Below the pieces are notes generated by a model that was not told the DNA's origin, ran no database searches, and saw only the letters and a list, made by a program, of their open reading frames with translations. A stretch of 5,212 nucleotides of DNA. Origin: Pseudomonadota bacterium (GTDB taxonomy: Bacteria > Pseudomonadota > Gammaproteobacteria > Burkholderiales > Burkholderiaceae_C). Shown here piece after piece: positions 1 to 5,212 of this stretch; position 1 is the stretch's first letter; each line of letters begins with the position of its first letter. The stretch lies in NCBI GenBank assembly GCA_023396625.1, contig JAEWVY010000301.1:1-5212 (forward strand). Direction: 5' to 3'. The translations under genes and the position numbers were made by a program.

Positions 1-552
1 GAGATCAAGGCTGGTCAACGACAGATCGATGGATTCGAACAGCGGCGCCAAAGCTCGGTACATGGCCAGCACCTCCGCCGACTGCGTGCCCGGCCCCCAC
101 AACCGCGGCAGGTCGTCGGCCTCCACGTCACCCACATTGGCCTCGAACACCTCGCCGAAACGGCCCAGCAGGCGCGATTCACCGTCGACCCCCTCTCTGC
201 CCCAATAGGCCACCGCCTGGTGCTCCTCCAGGATCGCGCGAAGCCGGTTCGGGAACTCTCGCCGCACCACGGCCCGATGCACCCATGGAACCGCTTCGAA
301 AGCTTCACGCGCGGCAACCAGGTCGAGCGTGAAGAAATTCCCCGACAGGCGTGGCGCCACATTCGCCCGCAGTGTCATGGCGTTGCTGTGCCGCACGTCG
401 CCATCCACCTGGATGGCGACGATGGAGAACAATGGATGGCGCAGCCCCCAGCCGAACAAGGCCACCAGGGCCGCCACGACAACGCCCGAAAGCAACACCG
501 TGGCGGTGCCGTTCATGAGACGGACGTCGAGTGGCGCGCCAATGGCCTGCAT
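1..552 (-). CDS. ftsQ: Cell division protein FtsQ, 3' end cut by window edge
   Basis: FtsQ is a bitopic inner-membrane divisome protein whose periplasmic part binds FtsB/FtsL and helps control septal synthesis. The window holds the first 184 codons; the family usually runs to about 250-290 residues, so the C-terminal part of the beta domain lies beyond the left edge. Visible are a short cytoplasmic N-terminus (about residues 1-15), one hydrophobic membrane segment (about 17-36, rich in V, L, A), and a POTRA domain (about 41-115) with FSIVAIQVDGDV at 42-53, NFFTLDL at 72-78, VPWV at 88-91, and RREFPNRL at 98-105 followed by EEHQAVAYW. The start at 552 overlaps the ddl stop as TGATG and has GGGAGG 9 bases upstream. 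A GTG one codon earlier (555) is a possible alternative start. Position directly after ddl is the normal dcw order, with ftsA and ftsZ expected next. Confidence 0.95.
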   Translation of the reverse strand, partial: MQAIGAPLDVRLMNGTATVLLSGVVVAALVALFGWGLRHPLFSIVAIQVDGDVRHSNAMTLRANVAPRLSGNFFTLDLVAAREAFEAVPWVHRAVVRREFPNRLRAILEEHQAVAYWGREGVDGESRLLGRFGEVFEANVGDVEADDLPRLWGPGTQSAEVLAMYRALAPLFESIDLSLTSLDL

Positions 553-1544
553 CACGCCATGCCTCCCGAGGAGGACGCCTGGCCGGCGGCGGGATAGTCC
601 AGCGTGGCCGACGCCAGCAATTCCAGGCACAGGTCTTCGTAGCTGATGCCTGCCTCGCGCGCCGAGATGGGCACCAGCGAATGCCCGGTCATCCCGGGCG
701 ACGTGTTCATCTCCAGCAGGAAGGGTTTGCGGTCACTTGCGCGGATCATCAGGTCGGCGCGGCCCCATCCCCGGCAGCCCAGGGCGCGATAGGCGGCCAG
801 CACGATGCGCTGGATTTCGACTTCCTCGGCCTCCGGCAGGCCGCTCGGACACTGGTACCGCACGTCGTCGGTAAAGTATTTGTTCTGGTAGTCGTAGGCG
901 CCGTCCGGCGCGATGATTCGAATCACGGGCAACGCTCTGGCATCCTGACCGTCGCCAAGCACTGGGCACGTCACCTCCTCGCCCTCGATGAACTCCTCGC
1001 ACAGCACATCGGGGTCGTATTTCGCCGACAGCGCCACCGCCTCCTGCATTTGCGAGTACCCCTTCACCTTGGTCACGCCGATGGACGAGCCCTCGCGCGG
1101 TGGCTTGACGATCAGCGGCAAGCCCAGGTCGTCCGGCACGGTGCGCACGTGCTCGCGGTCCTGCCTGTCCGGCGGCAACCAGATGTAGCGAGGCGTGGGC
1201 AAGCCCGCGGCCTGCCAGATGCGCTTGGTCATGACCTTGTCCATGGCCACGCTGGAGGCCATCACGCCCGAGCCGGTGTAGGGAATTCGCAGCAACTCCA
1301 GCGCGCCCTGGACCGTGCCGTCCTCGCCATAACGGCCGTGCAGGGCGATGAAACAGCGTGAGAACCCGTCGTGCCGCAACTCGCCGAGTTCGCGCTCGGC
1401 GGGATCGAACGGCTGGGCGTCGACGCCGCGCTCACGCAATGCCCGCAGCACGCCGGCGCCGGACATCAGTGAAATCTCCCGTTCGGCGGACTGGCCACCC
1501 ATGAGCACGGCCACTTTTCCAAAATTCTGATATTTTTGAGTCAT
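552..1544 (-). CDS. ddl: D-alanine--D-alanine ligase (Ddl, DdlB type)
   Basis: A cytoplasmic ATP-grasp ligase joining two D-alanines into the dipeptide that MurF adds to the peptidoglycan stem. The 330-residue length is close to the usual 305-330. The N-terminal domain carries GGQSAEREISL (16-26), with E21 matching the first-subsite Glu of E. coli DdlB, and ALHGRYGEDG (67-76). ATP-grasp elements are K147 in IVKPPREGSSIGV, the EEFIEGEEV segment (183-191), and K222-Y223 in the omega-loop sequence YDYQNKYF. Tyr223 corresponds to E. coli Tyr216, which points to D-Ala-D-Ala rather than D-Ala-D-lactate activity. R262 and D264 lie in GWGRADLM, and E278 and N280, in LLEMNTSPGMT, are the metal-binding end, followed by S289-L290. 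ATG 1544 was chosen because it places GKVAVLMGG near the N-terminus and no other ATG, GTG or TTG lies between it and the murC stop, 20 bases upstream. The Shine-Dalgarno there is weak, so coupling to murC translation is inferred. Confidence 0.98.
   Translation of the reverse strand: MTQKYQNFGKVAVLMGGQSAEREISLMSGAGVLRALRERGVDAQPFDPAERELGELRHDGFSRCFIALHGRYGEDGTVQGALELLRIPYTGSGVMASSVAMDKVMTKRIWQAAGLPTPRYIWLPPDRQDREHVRTVPDDLGLPLIVKPPREGSSIGVTKVKGYSQMQEAVALSAKYDPDVLCEEFIEGEEVTCPVLGDGQDARALPVIRIIAPDGAYDYQNKYFTDDVRYQCPSGLPEAEEVEIQRIVLAAYRALGCRGWGRADLMIRASDRKPFLLEMNTSPGMTGHSLVPISAREAGISYEDLCLELLASATLDYPAAGQASSSGGMA
562..574 (-). promoter_or_regulatory. ftsQ ribosome binding site within a small hairpin
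   Basis: On the coding strand GGGAGG (567-562) lies 9 bases before ATG 552. It overlaps a perfect 5-bp inverted repeat, CCTCC-TCG-GGAGG, at the end of ddl, so the site could be partly hidden in a stem. The hairpin is short and encodes normal Ddl tail codons, so a regulatory role is only a possibility. Confidence 0.5.
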
Positions 1545-1564
1545 ATCCAGCGTCTGTTGGTAAT

Positions 1565-2974
1565 TTATTGCTCCTTTTTTTGAAGCATTTCGACAACCTT
1601 TGCAGGCACGGCGCCAATCGAGCCAGCCCCCATGCACAGCACCACGTCGCCTCCGCGGGCCATGTCGGCAATCGCCTGGGGCATTGCCGTGATCTCGTCG
1701 ACGAAAAGCGGCTCCACCTTCCCGGCAACGCGCAGCGCACGCGCCAGGCTGCGTCCATCGGCGGCCACCAGGGGCGCTTCGCCTGCGGCGTAGACCTCGG
1801 ACAGCAGCACCGCATCGGCCTCGCCGAGCACTTTGATGAAATCCTCGAAGCAATCCCGGGTCCGGGTGTAGCGGTGCGGCTGGAACGCCAGCACCAGTCG
1901 CTGGCCGGGAAAGGCGCCTCGCGCCGCCGCCAACGTGGCCGCCATTTCGACCGGGTGATGTCCATAGTCGTCGATCAGCGTGAACACGCCGCCATCGGTG
2001 GACGGCAGATCGCCATAGCGCTGGAAACGTCGCCCCACGCCCTTGAAGCCCGCCAGCGCCCGGAGCAGCGCCTCGTCGGGCACGTTGAGTTCGACGGCCA
2101 CCGCGATGGCTGACAGCGCGTTGCGCACGTTGTGCTCGCCAGGCAGGTTCAGCACCACGTCCAGGTCCGTCAGCGTGACGCCGTTGCGACGCCGCACGGT
2201 GAACTGCATGGCCGCGCCGACGGCGCGCACATTCACGGCCCGCACCTGGGCCTCTTCTGAAAACCCGTAGCTAGTGACCGGGCAGGTCACCTGAGGCACG
2301 ATGGCGCGCACCGCCGGGTCGTCAATGCACAGGATGGCGGTGCCATAGAACGGCATACGATGCAGGAAGTCGACGAACGCCTGCTGCAGCCGTGCGAAGT
2401 CGTGGCCATAGGTCTCCATGTGGTCGGCGTCGATGTTGGTCACCACGGCCATCACCGGCAACAGGTTCAGGAACGAGGCATCCGACTCGTCGGCTTCCAC
2501 CACGATGTAATCGCCACCCCCCAGGCGGGCATTGGCGCCGGCGCTGTTGAGCCGGCCACCGATCACGAAAGTCGGGTCCAGACCCGCCTCGGCCAGCACG
2601 CTGGCCACCAGGCTGGTGGTCGTGGTCTTGCCATGGGTGCCGGCAATCGCGATGCCTCGTTTCAGGCGCATCAGTTCGGCCAGCATCAGCGCCCGCGGCA
2701 CCACGGGGATCTTCATCGCCCGGGCCGCGAGAACTTCGGGGTTGTCCGCGTGCACGGCTGTGGAAATGACCACCGCGTCCGCACCGGCCACATGGGCCTG
2801 GGCGTGGCCGACATCGGTACGGATGCCCAGGTCTGCCAAGCGCCGCAGCGTCGCGCTGTCGGCCAGGTCGGAGCCCGAGATCGTGTAGCCAAGGTTGCAC
2901 AGCACCTCGGCGATGCCGCTCATGCCCGAGCCCCCGATGCCCACGAAGTGAATATGCCGGATTGCATGTTTCAT
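1565..2974 (-). CDS. murC: UDP-N-acetylmuramate--L-alanine ligase MurC
   Basis: The cytoplasmic Mur ligase that adds L-alanine to UDP-MurNAc with ATP, the first amino-acid step of the peptidoglycan stem. It has 469 residues, normal for MurC. Domain 1 (UDP-substrate binding) shows GIGGSGMSG at 12-20. Domain 2 (ATPase) shows the P-loop AGTHGKTTTT at 111-120 with K116, EADESD at 160-165, and NIDADHMETYG at 180-190 with H185. The later Mur-ligase motif LPGEHNVRNALSA starts at 277, followed by GRRF at 314-317. Domain 3 shows DDYGHHP at 335-341, QPHRYTRT at 365-372, and the late glycine motif GAGS at 449-452. The tail is basic and ends KKEQ. The ATG overlaps the murG stop as ATGA, and GAGGTG lies 8 bases upstream, so it is probably translated together with murG. 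All catalytic motifs are intact. MurB is not next to it, as is usual in betaproteobacterial dcw clusters. Confidence 0.98.
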   Translation of the reverse strand: MKHAIRHIHFVGIGGSGMSGIAEVLCNLGYTISGSDLADSATLRRLADLGIRTDVGHAQAHVAGADAVVISTAVHADNPEVLAARAMKIPVVPRALMLAELMRLKRGIAIAGTHGKTTTTSLVASVLAEAGLDPTFVIGGRLNSAGANARLGGGDYIVVEADESDASFLNLLPVMAVVTNIDADHMETYGHDFARLQQAFVDFLHRMPFYGTAILCIDDPAVRAIVPQVTCPVTSYGFSEEAQVRAVNVRAVGAAMQFTVRRRNGVTLTDLDVVLNLPGEHNVRNALSAIAVAVELNVPDEALLRALAGFKGVGRRFQRYGDLPSTDGGVFTLIDDYGHHPVEMAATLAAARGAFPGQRLVLAFQPHRYTRTRDCFEDFIKVLGEADAVLLSEVYAAGEAPLVAADGRSLARALRVAGKVEPLFVDEITAMPQAIADMARGGDVVLCMGAGSIGAVPAKVVEMLQKKEQ

Positions 2975-4038
2975 GATGCCAACACCTCGCAGGCAGCCAC
3001 CATTTCCTGGGTGGCATGGGTTTTTCGCAAGGCATGGGCCTTGCTGGCGCGCTCGAGCAGCGCATCACGGCGGGTCTGCGTCAGGAAGTCGGCCAGCCAC
3101 GCCGGCGTGAGCTGCGTCTGCTGGACCAGCCAGCCGCCACCGGCATCCACCAGAAAGCGGGCATTGGTGGTCTGGTGGTCATCGACGGCGAATGGGAAAG
3201 GCACGAAGAGCGCGGCGGCACCGACAGCGGCCACCTCGGTCACGGTGCTCGCGCCGGCCCGGCAAACGACGATGTCGGCATCGGCAAAGGCCTGTGCCGT
3301 GTCGTCGATGAAGGGCGTGAGCTGCGCCTGAACGCCTGCCGCCGCGTAGTTGGCCCGCAGGGCGTCGATCTGCGCGGCGCCGCTCTGGTGGGTGACCAAG
3401 GGGCGGCGGTCCACGGGCAACAGCGCCAGCGCCTGGGGCACGATCTCGTTGAGCGCCTTGGCCCCCAGGCTGCCGCCCACCACCAGCAGGCGCAGCGGAC
3501 CGGTGCGTCCGGCAAAACGCGTCTCGGGCGCGGGCTGGCCCAGGAAGGCCGTGCGCAACGGGTTGCCGATCCACTCCGCCTTGCGCAGCACGCCCGGGAA
3601 GGCACTGTACACCCGCCGCGCCAGGACCGCCAGCACCCGGTTCGCCATGCCCGGCACCGAGTTCTGCTCGTGCAGCACCAGCGGCCGCCCGAGCAATGCG
3701 CCCGCCACCCCGCCAGGGAAAGTGATGTAGCCGCCCAGCCCGACGAGCACGTCCGGCCGCACGCGCCGCATCACCCGCACGCTTTGCCACAGCGACCGCA
3801 CCAGACGCACGGGAAGCAGGGCCAGCGTGCGCCATCCCTTGCCGCGGACGCCCGAAAAATCCACCGCCTCGAAGGCATAGCCGCGTGGCGGCACGAGCCG
3901 GCTTTCCATACTGTCCGGTGCACCCAGCCAGTGCACGCGCCAGCCCTGCTCACGCAGGGCTTCGGCCACGGCCAGGCCGGGGAAGATGTGGCCCCCGGTG
4001 CCGCCCGCCATGATCAGGGCGCAGTGGCTGCCGCTCAT
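2971..4038 (-). CDS. murG: UDP-GlcNAc:lipid I N-acetylglucosaminyltransferase MurG
   Basis: A peripheral membrane glycosyltransferase (GT-B fold, GT28) that transfers GlcNAc from UDP-GlcNAc to lipid I on the cytoplasmic face, making lipid II for FtsW. From ATG 4038 it has 355 residues, the same length as E. coli MurG. N-domain motifs are AGGTGGHIFPGLAVAEAL at 11-28 (G-loop 1, with H17), GGYITFPGG at 102-110 and HEQNSVPGMANR at 123-134. The hinge has IGNP at 157-160. C-domain motifs are GGSLGA at 188-193 (G-loop 3), CRAGASTVTE at 259-268 with the sugar-nucleotide-binding E268, and PFPFAVDDHQTTNA at 280-293. The start was chosen because the first glycine loop then falls near residue 12, as in the family, and GGAGG lies 6 bases upstream. 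The frame stays open further upstream only to a TTG at 4119. Unlike the other tight junctions, murG is separated from the ftsW stop by 82 bases of repeat-derived DNA. Confidence 0.98.
   Translation of the reverse strand: MSGSHCALIMAGGTGGHIFPGLAVAEALREQGWRVHWLGAPDSMESRLVPPRGYAFEAVDFSGVRGKGWRTLALLPVRLVRSLWQSVRVMRRVRPDVLVGLGGYITFPGGVAGALLGRPLVLHEQNSVPGMANRVLAVLARRVYSAFPGVLRKAEWIGNPLRTAFLGQPAPETRFAGRTGPLRLLVVGGSLGAKALNEIVPQALALLPVDRRPLVTHQSGAAQIDALRANYAAAGVQAQLTPFIDDTAQAFADADIVVCRAGASTVTEVAAVGAAALFVPFPFAVDDHQTTNARFLVDAGGGWLVQQTQLTPAWLADFLTQTRRDALLERASKAHALRKTHATQEMVAACEVLAS
2983..2988 (-). promoter_or_regulatory. Ribosome binding site of murC inside murG
   Basis: GAGGTG within the last murG codons lies 8 bases before ATG 2974, which overlaps the murG stop as ATGA. 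This is a normal arrangement for coupled translation. Confidence 0.75.
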
Positions 4039-4056
4039 GTCCGGCCTCCGTGCATG
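4034..4056 (-). repeat. Direct repeat copy B (leader of murG)
   Basis: This is the second copy of the 23-base unit. It supplies the murG ribosome binding site and the ATGAG at the murG start. Read in the small frame it encodes MHGGRT and a stop, echoing the FtsW C-terminus. Similarity ends sharply on both sides, which marks the edges of the duplicated unit. Confidence 0.9.
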
Positions 4057-4124
4057 CGCCACGTCGCTTGCCGCGCCATGCAGCGCTGCGCGCTGTGCCC
4101 ATTTTGACGAAACAGGCAACTCAT
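4035..4124 (-). CDS. Possible 29-codon small ORF bridging ftsW and murG
   Basis: This is a doubtful gene, listed because its translation signals are better than chance. ATG 4124 overlaps the ftsW TGA as ATGA, and GGAGG lies 6 bases upstream within the last ftsW codons. The frame ends with a TGA that overlaps the murG ATG, again as ATGA. The peptide begins MSCLFRQNGH and ends MHGGRT, and the last six residues mirror FtsW's own end, MRGGRT, because both come from the direct repeat described separately. It has no membrane segment and no recognisable domain. If translated, its likeliest role is to carry ribosomes from ftsW to the murG start rather than to make a working peptide. It may simply be a by-product of the duplication. 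Confidence 0.25.
   Translation of the reverse strand: MSCLFRQNGHSAQRCMARQATWRMHGGRT
4045..4049 (-). promoter_or_regulatory. Ribosome binding site of murG
   Basis: GGAGG lies 6 bases before ATG 4038 and decides this start over the in-frame TTG at 4119. It lies in direct repeat copy B and is not part of the long stem. Confidence 0.8.
4081..4095. repeat. Short GC-rich palindrome in the ftsW-murG spacer
   Basis: CAGCGC and GCGCTG flank a TGC loop, giving a possible 6-bp hairpin with a 3-base loop inside the 63 unique bases between the direct repeats. In GC-rich DNA such short palindromes arise often by chance, so no function is claimed. Confidence 0.4.
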
Positions 4125-4142
4125 GTCCGGCCTCCGCGCATG
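4120..4142 (-). repeat. Direct repeat copy A (end of ftsW)
   Basis: These 23 bases match 4034-4056 at 22 positions; the only difference is C at 4137 against T at 4051 on the plus strand. The copy holds the last ftsW codons, the GGAGG ribosome binding site and the ATGAG start/stop overlap. The two copies are offset by 86 bases with 63 unique bases between them. Confidence 0.9.
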
Positions 4143-5212
4143 AGTTGCCTGTTTTCCACGTCCACGCGCAAGACCACGGCCATCGCCACGAGGTTCATGA
4201 GGATGGCGGAGCCGCCATAGCTCATGAACGGCAGGGTCAGACCCTTGGTGGGCAGCGCGCCAAGATTCACCCCCATGTTGATGAAGGCCTGGAACCCCAT
4301 CCAGATGCCCACGCCCTGCGCCACCAGACCGGCAAAGACACGGTCCAGGGCGATGGCCTGCCGGCCAATGTGCATGATGCGGCGGGTCAACCAGAAAAAC
4401 AGCCCGATGACGCAGATCACGCCAATCAACCCGAATTCCTCGCCGATCACGGCCAGCAGGAAATCCGTGTGCGCCTCGGGCAGCCAGTTCAGCTTCTCGA
4501 CGCTGCCACCGAGGCCCACACCGAAGATTTCACCGCGGCCAATGGCGATCAGCGCGTGCGACAGCTGGTAGCCCTTGCCCAGGGCGTGCTTCTCGCTCCA
4601 TGGATCGAGGTAGGCAAAAATACGTTCACGCCGCCAATCCGACAACATGATCATCAGCCCGAAGGCCACGACAAGGATCAGGGCGATCAGGAAAAACATG
4701 CGCGCGTTGACGCCCCCGAGAAAAAGGATGCCCATCGCGATCACGGCGATCACCAAAAAGGCCCCCATGTCGGGTTCGGCCAGCAGCAACAGGCCCACCA
4801 CCGCCACGGCGGCCCCCATGGGCAACACGGCGCGGAAAAACCGTTCCTTCACGGCCATCTTGCGCACCATGTAGTCAGCCGCATAGAGCACGACGGCCAA
4901 CTTGGCGAGTTCCGACGGTTGGAAATTCAGGATGCCGAGGGAAATCCAGCGGCGGGCGCCGTTGACACCTCGCCCCAGATGGGGAATCAACACCACGATC
5001 AGAAGCACGAGCGACAGCACGAAAAACCACGGCGCCACCTTTTCCCAACGCGCCATTGGCACCTGGTAGGCCAGCAGTGCCGCCACGAAAGCCAGGACCA
5101 GCGATGCCAGGTGCCTGACCAAAAAATGTGTGCGGGCGTAATTGGAAAACTTCGGGTTGTCCGGCAAGGCAATCGAAGCCGAGTACACCATCACGAGTCC
5201 CCAGGCCAGCAA
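4121..5212 (-). CDS. ftsW: Septal peptidoglycan glycosyltransferase FtsW, 5' end cut by window edge
   Basis: FtsW is a SEDS-family polytopic inner-membrane enzyme that polymerises lipid II into septal glycan strands together with FtsI (PBP3). The window holds 363 codons. Since the family has roughly 380-410 residues, about 20-45 N-terminal residues lie past the right edge; the TTG at the edge is an internal Leu codon, not a start. Several hydrophobic segments are seen. Numbered from the edge, the SEDS motifs are RGVNGARRW at 81-89 followed by QPSELAKLA, AEPDMG at 145-150, and GKGYQLSHALIAIGRG at 212-227. The loop LPEAHTDFLLAVIGEEFG lies at 244-261, with D250 matching the catalytic Asp of FtsW/RodA. 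TKGLTLPFMSYGGSA is at 322-336. The cytoplasmic tail after the last membrane segment is short and ends NRQLMRGGRT. Its last codons contain the Shine-Dalgarno of the next start and form half of a 16-bp inverted repeat. Confidence 0.98.
   Translation of the reverse strand: MLAWGLVMVYSASIALPDNPKFSNYARTHFLVRHLASLVLAFVAALLAYQVPMARWEKVAPWFFVLSLVLLIVVLIPHLGRGVNGARRWISLGILNFQPSELAKLAVVLYAADYMVRKMAVKERFFRAVLPMGAAVAVVGLLLLAEPDMGAFLVIAVIAMGILFLGGVNARMFFLIALILVVAFGLMIMLSDWRRERIFAYLDPWSEKHALGKGYQLSHALIAIGRGEIFGVGLGGSVEKLNWLPEAHTDFLLAVIGEEFGLIGVICVIGLFFWLTRRIMHIGRQAIALDRVFAGLVAQGVGIWMGFQAFINMGVNLGALPTKGLTLPFMSYGGSAILMNLVAMAVVLRVDVENRQLMRGGRT
4131..4135 (-). promoter_or_regulatory. Ribosome binding site in hairpin loop, upstream of ATG 4124
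   Basis: GGAGG lies 6 bases before the ATG that overlaps the ftsW stop. It sits in the 13-base loop of the 16-bp inverted repeat, while the ATG itself is in the stem, so folding could limit initiation here. By sequence it is as good as the murG site, of which it is a duplicate. Confidence 0.5.

Larger units (their letters stand above)
4110..4154 (-). repeat. Perfect 16-bp inverted repeat around the ftsW stop codon
   Basis: The plus strand reads AAACAGGCAACTCATG at 4110-4125 and its exact reverse complement CATGAGTTGCCTGTTT at 4139-4154, separated by 13 bases. In the mRNA this can fold into a 16-bp stem. The 5' arm is ftsW coding sequence, the loop carries GGAGG, and the 3' arm carries the ftsW TGA and an overlapping ATG. 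Only three U residues follow the stem on the coding strand, so a terminator is unlikely. The perfect match suggests a recent event or a maintained structure. Confidence 0.9.

Noticed and set aside
531..1361. Long plus-strand open frame opposite ddl, with similar ones opposite murC (2360-3331) and murG (3016-4107)
   Set aside because: They lie wholly antisense to strongly conserved genes, their translations are rich in R, H, Q, G and A without domain character, and such frames are expected in GC-rich DNA.
1544..1565. Missing murB between murC and ddl as a gene loss
   Set aside because: In betaproteobacterial dcw clusters murB usually lies elsewhere, so the direct murC-ddl order is lineage-typical and not a local deletion.
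1515..1590. Internal sigma-70 promoter for ddl in the AT-rich island
   Set aside because: TATGAC-like and TTACCA-like hexamers occur but only about 12 bases apart; no pair at 16-18 base spacing was found.
1545..1853. N-terminal extension of Ddl upstream of ATG 1544
   Set aside because: The extra 103 residues would overlap murC in another frame, are arginine-rich and unlike any Ddl, while ATG 1544 gives the normal N-terminus.
4039..4119. N-terminal extension of MurG to a TTG at 4119
   Set aside because: It would add 27 residues before the family's normal start, it runs through repeat-derived sequence, and ATG 4038 has a well-placed GGAGG and gives the canonical 355 residues.
4110..4154. The inverted repeat as an intrinsic terminator after ftsW
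   Set aside because: On the coding strand the stem is followed by only three T residues, it includes ftsW codons and lies mid-operon. Partial attenuation is not excluded.

Overview
The window is a piece of the division and cell-wall (dcw) gene cluster, entirely on the minus strand. In transcription order it holds ftsW (5' end cut by the right edge), murG, murC, ddl and ftsQ (3' end cut by the left edge). The high GC content, the order ftsW-murG-murC-ddl-ftsQ with no murB between murC and ddl, and the protein sequences suggest a betaproteobacterium of the order Burkholderiales. MurC and Ddl look most like the Alcaligenaceae (Bordetella/Achromobacter relatives). That placement rests on recalled family resemblance, not on a search.

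Layout from right to left: ftsW (5212 to 4121), a short spacer with unusual repeats (4120 to 4039), murG (4038 to 2971), murC (2974 to 1565), ddl (1544 to 552) and ftsQ (552 to the left edge). Junctions are tight: murG/murC share 4 bases (ATGA), ddl/ftsQ share 1 base (TGATG), and murC/ddl are 20 bases apart. No promoter or intrinsic terminator is convincing inside the window, so the genes are probably co-transcribed from upstream and partly coupled in translation.

The genes work as one pathway. MurC adds L-Ala to UDP-MurNAc, and Ddl makes the D-Ala-D-Ala dipeptide that ends the stem peptide. MurG adds GlcNAc to lipid I to give lipid II. FtsW polymerises lipid II into septal glycan at the divisome, and FtsQ links the inner-membrane divisome to its periplasmic partners. 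All five proteins keep their signature motifs, and none looks broken.

The only clearly non-standard part is the ftsW-murG junction. The end of ftsW with its embedded Shine-Dalgarno/ATGA module occurs twice, 86 bases apart (23 bases, 22 identical). The first copy is the loop and inner stem of a perfect 16-bp inverted repeat. Together they create a 29-codon open frame with a good ribosome binding site that overlaps ftsW and murG by ATGA at both ends. This looks like a small local rearrangement; whether it regulates anything is unknown. No wholly new system is visible.
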